NCBI GenBank assembly: GCA_028288545.1
Contig: JAQBNQ010000058.1
Location: forward strand, 1 to 10,061
Reading direction: 5' to 3'
DNA: 10,061 nt
Source of the DNA: Bacteroidota bacterium
Lineage (GTDB): Bacteria; Bacteroidota; Bacteroidia; Chitinophagales; LD1
Below the pieces are notes generated by a model. The model was not told where the DNA came from and made no database searches. It saw only the letters and a list, made by a program, of their open reading frames with translations. Both the position numbers and the translations under genes were made by a program. Shown here one piece after another: positions 5,883 to 10,061 of this stretch. Positions within the stretch are counted from its first letter, which is position 1, and each line of letters starts with the position of its first letter.

Positions 5883-8800
5883 ATGCTCAAAATTTATAAA
5901 TCCTCAGCCGGTTCCGGTAAAACATATACGCTCGTTAAGGAGTTTTTGAGGATCGCTTTGCATAGCCCGGATAAATTCAAACATATACTGGCCATTACCT
6001 TTACTAACAAGGCTGCCAACGAAATGAAAGAGAGGATTATACTTTCACTTCAGCGAATCAAGGACAACGATCCGGGAATAAAAAAGCTGTTGAGCGAACT
6101 TGCCGAGGAAACAAACCTGGCTGAAACTGCGGTAATTAAAAGCGCGGGTATAATACTGCGAAACATCCTTCACAACTATTCAGATATTTCGGTTGGTACC
6201 ATAGATAGTTTTGTACACCGCATTGTGCGTTCGTTTACTTACGACTTGCATCTACCTATGAATTTTGAGGTGGAAATGGACAGCGACAAGTTGTTGACGG
6301 AAACCATTGAGATGATGATGGATCGCCTTGTTGATGGCGATGATCCTGTTACCAACGCAATCGTTGATTTTGCAGAAACAAACATTGAAGAAGGTAAGAG
6401 TTGGAACCTGGAACACAGTCTTATCAAATTAGGTAAAGAACTTTTTAATGAGGATGCTTATCCGCATCTGCAAAATCTTGGTGGCTTTGATTTGAATGAG
6501 TTAAAGAGGGTACGAACGGACCTGTACAAATTCAGTAATGGATTTGAGCAAAAGCTTTTTGATGAAGGGAAACAGGCATTCAGTTTGATCCAGCGAACAG
6601 GATTAACCGCTCAGAGTTTTTTTCATACTGCGCAGGGTATTTACGGGTACTTCTCTAAATATGCATCCGAAACATTTCCCGCAGATAGCGAAGGAAATTC
6701 GTACGTGCAAAAAACCATTAACGAAGATAAATGGCCTTCAGGAAAGGCCAGTCAAGCAGATCTTTTTAAAATTAATGGATTAAAAGGTCCGCTTAATCTG
6801 CATTACAAAAACATGGCGGCTCATTTTCAAAATTACGGACAGGATTATAAGCTGGCTAAGCTTTTATTGCGCAATTTTTATTCCTTCATCCTTTTGGCAG
6901 ATATTCAAAAATTGCTGGAAGAATATAAAAAGACCAACAACCTTATCCATATCAGTGATTTTCAGGATAAGGTTCATGCCATTGTTAAGGAGCAGGACGC
7001 GCCGGTAATTTATGAGCGCATTGGCGATTGGTACGATAGTATTTTGATTGATGAGCACCAGGATACTTCTGTTTTGCAATGGCAAAATCTTTTACCGCTG
7101 ATTGAAAACTCGCAATTTAAGGGGGAGGATAGCCTGGTAGTTGGAGACGGAAAGCAGGCTATCTACCGTTTTCGCAATGGTAAGGTAGAGCAGTTTGCCA
7201 TGCTGCCTAAAATTTACGGCAGCGAAGCAAACCGCCGGTTAAAGGAGCGGGAGGTTGCCATCAACAATTACGGAACGGAAACTAAAAACCTGGATTTTAA
7301 TTTCAGGAGCAGGAAAGCCATCATGGATTTTAATAACGAATTGTACAATACTCTTTCCGCTCTGCCTGAATTGGTTGACAAGAGTATTTATCATAAACAG
7401 GCCCAAAAGCAAGGTAAGGATTTAGAAAAAGGATTTGTAAGGATTGAATTTTTACCGGATGGAGAAGAAGTAGTATTGGACGAGTATCGTTGCCAGCGCG
7501 TTGAATCAATTGTGCAAAGCGTTTTGCAAAAGGGTTACGACCTTAAAGATATAGCGGTACTTACGCGAAGCCGCAAAAACGGCAGCCTGATTGCCTCGCA
7601 CCTCATCAATAAGGGATTCCAGGTGATTTCCACTGATAGTTTGCTGATCAATAATTCACCCAAAACAAAATTAGTACTTGCAACGTTGCGTTATTTTGAC
7701 CGCAAGGAAGATCATATTGCCCGCGCAGAGATGACTTATTTTATTCATCTTCTTTTATTGAAAAGAGAATTTCGGTTTGAGCAGTTCGATTTTAAAAGCG
7801 GTGAAAACCTTTTTGAGCAAAAGCTTTCGGAACTTTTGGGCAGGGAGTTTCATAGTGCCGATTTTCTGAGTTTTCAATTGGTCAGTCTTATTCATGAGCT
7901 ACTTGTGTTTTTCGGACTCGATGATGATGATCCTTTTCTGCAATTCTTTTTGGATGAAGCAATGGTATTTAGTTCACGCAACAGAAGTAACATTCGCGAG
8001 TTTCTTGACTGGTGGGAAGAAGTGAAGGACAAAAAAAGCATTATTTACCCCGATACCTTGAATGCGGTAAAGATAATGACCATACACCGGTCAAAGGGCC
8101 TACAGTTTCCGGTGGTTATACTGGCGGATGCCGATTGGCCTCAGCGCCATTCCAAAAAGCACTTTTGGGTAGAAATTGATAAGCCCTGGTTAAAGGATTT
8201 TAAAGTAGGTGTTCTGCCCGAAAGTAAAGATGTAATGGATACTGAATTCGCTCATTTGTTTAAAGAGGAAGAAGCAAGTTCTTTCCTTGATATGCTGAAT
8301 CTGTTTTATGTTGCCACTACACGACCTGAAGATTTATTATATATACTTTCCACGAAAGAAAAGAAAGAACCTGATAAAAATGCGTCTGTCACCGCCTTGC
8401 TGATCACCTTTTTAAAAAGCCAGGGATTGTGGCAGGGATTTGGACCTTATCAATTTGGTAGCGTGGAAACCGAAAAAGAAAAGAAAACTGATAGTAAACA
8501 AGGCAATATATATACTAAAGAAAAGGTTGAGCCGGGCAAGGGAGCAAAGCAAATAACCATCCGTAAAAATTCGAGATTATTATGGAACGAGGAAAAAGTT
8601 GAGAAAATGGACCGTGGTACTTTGTTACACGGACTGCTTAAACAGGTAAAATATTTTTCGGACATTGATAAGGCGGTAGATAAAATATTTCATGAAGGAT
8701 TAATAGATGATGCTGAACGAAAAACATTGCAAACGGAAATCACGGATTTGTTAAGTGAAAAGCGGATAAGTGCGTTTTACAGTCCACCATATAAAGTGAT

Positions 8801-9032
8801 AAATGAACGGCCGTTGCTGAACGCAGTAGTGATTAAAATTCCGGATAGGGTGGTAGTAGATGGAAACAATGCAACGGTGATAGATTATAAAACAGGGGCT
8901 AAAAGGCCAGCGGATGTAAAGCAGATAAAGGATTATGTGGAAGAATTAAAGAAGTTTGGTTTTGAAAAGGTAAAAGGATTTGTGATATACACGGAAGATA
9001 AGTCCATTGACGAAATTGAGGAACTGATATGA
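5883..9032 (+). CDS. addA: AddA-like UvrD/Rep-family helicase-nuclease subunit
   Basis: The 1049-residue protein has the full superfamily 1A helicase set. These are Walker A AGSGKT (9-14), motif Ia AITFTNKAANEMKERI (37-52), GTIDSFVHRIVR (105-116), Walker B ILIDEHQDT (387-395), motif III GDGKQAIYRFRNG (421-433), motif IV LDFNFRSR (470-477), motif V MTIHRSKGLQFPVVILAD (732-749) and motif VI LFYVATTRPEDLL (807-819). A C-terminal PD-(D/E)XK nuclease of the AddA/RecB type has RGTLLHG (911-917, His916), E975-R976, PDRV (Asp988), VIDYKTG (Asp1001, Lys1003) and QIKDY (Gln1014, Tyr1018), so its catalytic residues look intact. With AddB it would unwind and resect double-strand breaks for RecA loading. 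At about 1050 residues it is shorter than Firmicutes AddA (about 1200). GDGKQ and DEHQDT differ from the commoner GDPKQ and DEFQDT. The ATG at 5883 gives the family-typical MLKIYKSSAGSGKT start. It overlaps the next gene by ATGA, which implies translational coupling. Confidence 0.9.
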   Translation: MLKIYKSSAGSGKTYTLVKEFLRIALHSPDKFKHILAITFTNKAANEMKERIILSLQRIKDNDPGIKKLLSELAEETNLAETAVIKSAGIILRNILHNYSDISVGTIDSFVHRIVRSFTYDLHLPMNFEVEMDSDKLLTETIEMMMDRLVDGDDPVTNAIVDFAETNIEEGKSWNLEHSLIKLGKELFNEDAYPHLQNLGGFDLNELKRVRTDLYKFSNGFEQKLFDEGKQAFSLIQRTGLTAQSFFHTAQGIYGYFSKYASETFPADSEGNSYVQKTINEDKWPSGKASQADLFKINGLKGPLNLHYKNMAAHFQNYGQDYKLAKLLLRNFYSFILLADIQKLLEEYKKTNNLIHISDFQDKVHAIVKEQDAPVIYERIGDWYDSILIDEHQDTSVLQWQNLLPLIENSQFKGEDSLVVGDGKQAIYRFRNGKVEQFAMLPKIYGSEANRRLKEREVAINNYGTETKNLDFNFRSRKAIMDFNNELYNTLSALPELVDKSIYHKQAQKQGKDLEKGFVRIEFLPDGEEVVLDEYRCQRVESIVQSVLQKGYDLKDIAVLTRSRKNGSLIASHLINKGFQVISTDSLLINNSPKTKLVLATLRYFDRKEDHIARAEMTYFIHLLLLKREFRFEQFDFKSGENLFEQKLSELLGREFHSADFLSFQLVSLIHELLVFFGLDDDDPFLQFFLDEAMVFSSRNRSNIREFLDWWEEVKDKKSIIYPDTLNAVKIMTIHRSKGLQFPVVILADADWPQRHSKKHFWVEIDKPWLKDFKVGVLPESKDVMDTEFAHLFKEEEASSFLDMLNLFYVATTRPEDLLYILSTKEKKEPDKNASVTALLITFLKSQGLWQGFGPYQFGSVETEKEKKTDSKQGNIYTKEKVEPGKGAKQITIRKNSRLLWNEEKVEKMDRGTLLHGLLKQVKYFSDIDKAVDKIFHEGLIDDAERKTLQTEITDLLSEKRISAFYSPPYKVINERPLLNAVVIKIPDRVVVDGNNATVIDYKTGAKRPADVKQIKDYVEELKKFGFEKVKGFVIYTEDKSIDEIEELI

Positions 9033-10061
9033 AACGCAATCAGCGTAAAACGGATACGCAGCAGGCTGAATTTGATTTTTTTGCACCCCCGGTTCAAACG
9101 GGCGGTGAAGAGAAATTTTTATGGCAGGTGGCCAAATATTTATTGGAAAAACATGGTGTTAATATGAGCACCATTACGGTGCTTATGCCTAATCATCGTT
9201 CCTGTATTTATTTACGACAGGCGCTTATTGATAGTTCAGTACAAACTATCTGGTCACCCGAGATCATCACCTTGCAGGATTGGATATTCAATCAAAGTAA
9301 ATTGTCGCTTATTGAACCGCTTGAACAGTTAATGGAACTCTTTGCTGTTTATAAGGAGAAAGGAGGGGAGCAAGCTTTAGATGAGTTTATTCCCACCGGG
9401 CAAATAATGCTCGCCGACTTTAGCGAAGTGGACCGGGAGTTGGTTCCGGCAAAATCTTTTTTTAATTACCTTGAGAAATTGCAGTCTCTGAAAGTATACG
9501 AACCTGGAGCTGAGCCGAGTGAATACTCAACACAGTACCGTAAATTCTGGAGTTTATTCCGTGAATTGTATTTTGGCCTGCGTGAACGGTTAATTGAAAG
9601 AGGGAAAGGATACACAGGAATGTTGTACCGCGATATTGCGGAAAATGTTGAGAATCTTCAGTATGAAGGAAGTTCCTTTTACCTGGTTGGTTTCAGTGGA
9701 TTAAATAAAAGTGAGGAGACCATTGTAAAGACCCTTCAACAAAAAGGTCCTTTTGAAATGATATGGGATTCTGACAGTTACTATGTGGACGATGAAGTGC
9801 AGGAGGCGGGTAGCTTTTTCAGAAAATATAAACAGGAACTAAAGGTTGACAGCGGCCGGTGGCAAAATAACCTGTTATCAACAAAACAAAGCAACATTAA
9901 TATTATTGGCGTTGCAAAAAACATAGGACAAACGAAAGTGCTCGCCGATATTTTGGCCAACAAATTGAAGGTTTCGGAACTTGATGAAAAAGAAACAGCG
10001 GTAATTGTGCTGGATGAAAAATTGCTCAATCCTGTTTTGGCTGCTATTCCGGCGCATATTA
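9029..10061 (+). CDS. addB: AddB-like subunit of the helicase-nuclease, PD-(D/E)XK family (3' partial)
   Basis: The frame opens at ATG 9029-9031, inside the addA stop (ATGA, 9029-9032), and has no stop for 344 codons to the window edge. The N-terminus is MKRNQRKTDTQQAEFDFFAPP. VTVL-like MSTITVLMPNHRSCIYLRQAL (from about residue 50) resembles the inactivated helicase motif of AddB/RecC-type partners, and SSFYLVGFSGLNKSEE (about residue 218 on) is a typical core strand and loop of this family. No Walker A (GxGKS/T) is seen near the start, so this half is probably not an active ATPase. Any C-terminal nuclease and iron-sulphur cysteines lie beyond the window. A GAGGA at 9018-9022, six bases before the ATG, could aid reinitiation. 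The identification rests mainly on operon position after addA plus weak motif resemblance. Confidence 0.78.
   Translation, partial: MKRNQRKTDTQQAEFDFFAPPVQTGGEEKFLWQVAKYLLEKHGVNMSTITVLMPNHRSCIYLRQALIDSSVQTIWSPEIITLQDWIFNQSKLSLIEPLEQLMELFAVYKEKGGEQALDEFIPTGQIMLADFSEVDRELVPAKSFFNYLEKLQSLKVYEPGAEPSEYSTQYRKFWSLFRELYFGLRERLIERGKGYTGMLYRDIAENVENLQYEGSSFYLVGFSGLNKSEETIVKTLQQKGPFEMIWDSDSYYVDDEVQEAGSFFRKYKQELKVDSGRWQNNLLSTKQSNINIIGVAKNIGQTKVLADILANKLKVSELDEKETAVIVLDEKLLNPVLAAIPAHI

Noticed and set aside
5876..5899. A tiny upstream reading frame (ATG at 5876, seven codons) overlapping the addA start
   Set aside because: It is too short, there is no ribosome site, and an ATG seven bases before a gene in AT-rich DNA is expected by chance.

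Overview
The window reads as chromosomal DNA from a member of the Bacteroidota, most likely an environmental Chitinophagales/Sphingobacteriales-type lineage. The evidence is a collagen-like surface protein with the NVGIGT motifs common in this phylum, a Bacteroidota-style AddA/AddB pair, a lipobox lipoprotein, mostly absent Shine-Dalgarno sequences and moderate GC. The lineage is inferred from gene style; no rRNA or marker phylogeny is present.

Layout. (1) Positions 1-1875 (+) hold the 3' part of a large collagen-like gene. Gly-X-Y tracts alternate with a repeated 43-residue linker, followed by two NVGIGT modules and a C1q/TNF-like C-terminal head. A strong intrinsic terminator follows (1902-1941). 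(2) Positions 2013-4139 (+) hold a complete bifunctional enoyl-CoA hydratase/3-hydroxyacyl-CoA dehydrogenase (FadJ/FadB type). (3) The 159-bp gap after it is almost filled by a large imperfect inverted repeat (4149-4269). A 21-bp GC-rich palindrome interrupts its right arm, as if one small repeat had inserted into another. (4) Positions 4299-4970 (+) hold a stand-alone MnmD-type tRNA methyltransferase with a GTG start. It converges on, and overlaps by 6 bp, (5) an unrecognised lipoprotein gene on the minus strand (4965-5750). (6) A 132-bp divergent intergenic region leads to (7) a complete AddA-like helicase-nuclease (5883-9032), which overlaps by ATGA the start of (8) an AddB-like partner (9029 to the window edge, 3'-incomplete).

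The genes do not form one pathway. The only clear operon is addA-addB, which would process double-strand breaks for recombination. The others are a surface or tail-fibre-like protein, fatty-acid beta-oxidation, tRNA wobble-uridine modification and an envelope lipoprotein. I found no CRISPR array, RNA gene, transposase or prophage cassette, and no convincing new multi-gene system. The most noteworthy non-coding structure is the nested palindrome-in-inverted-repeat after the fad gene.
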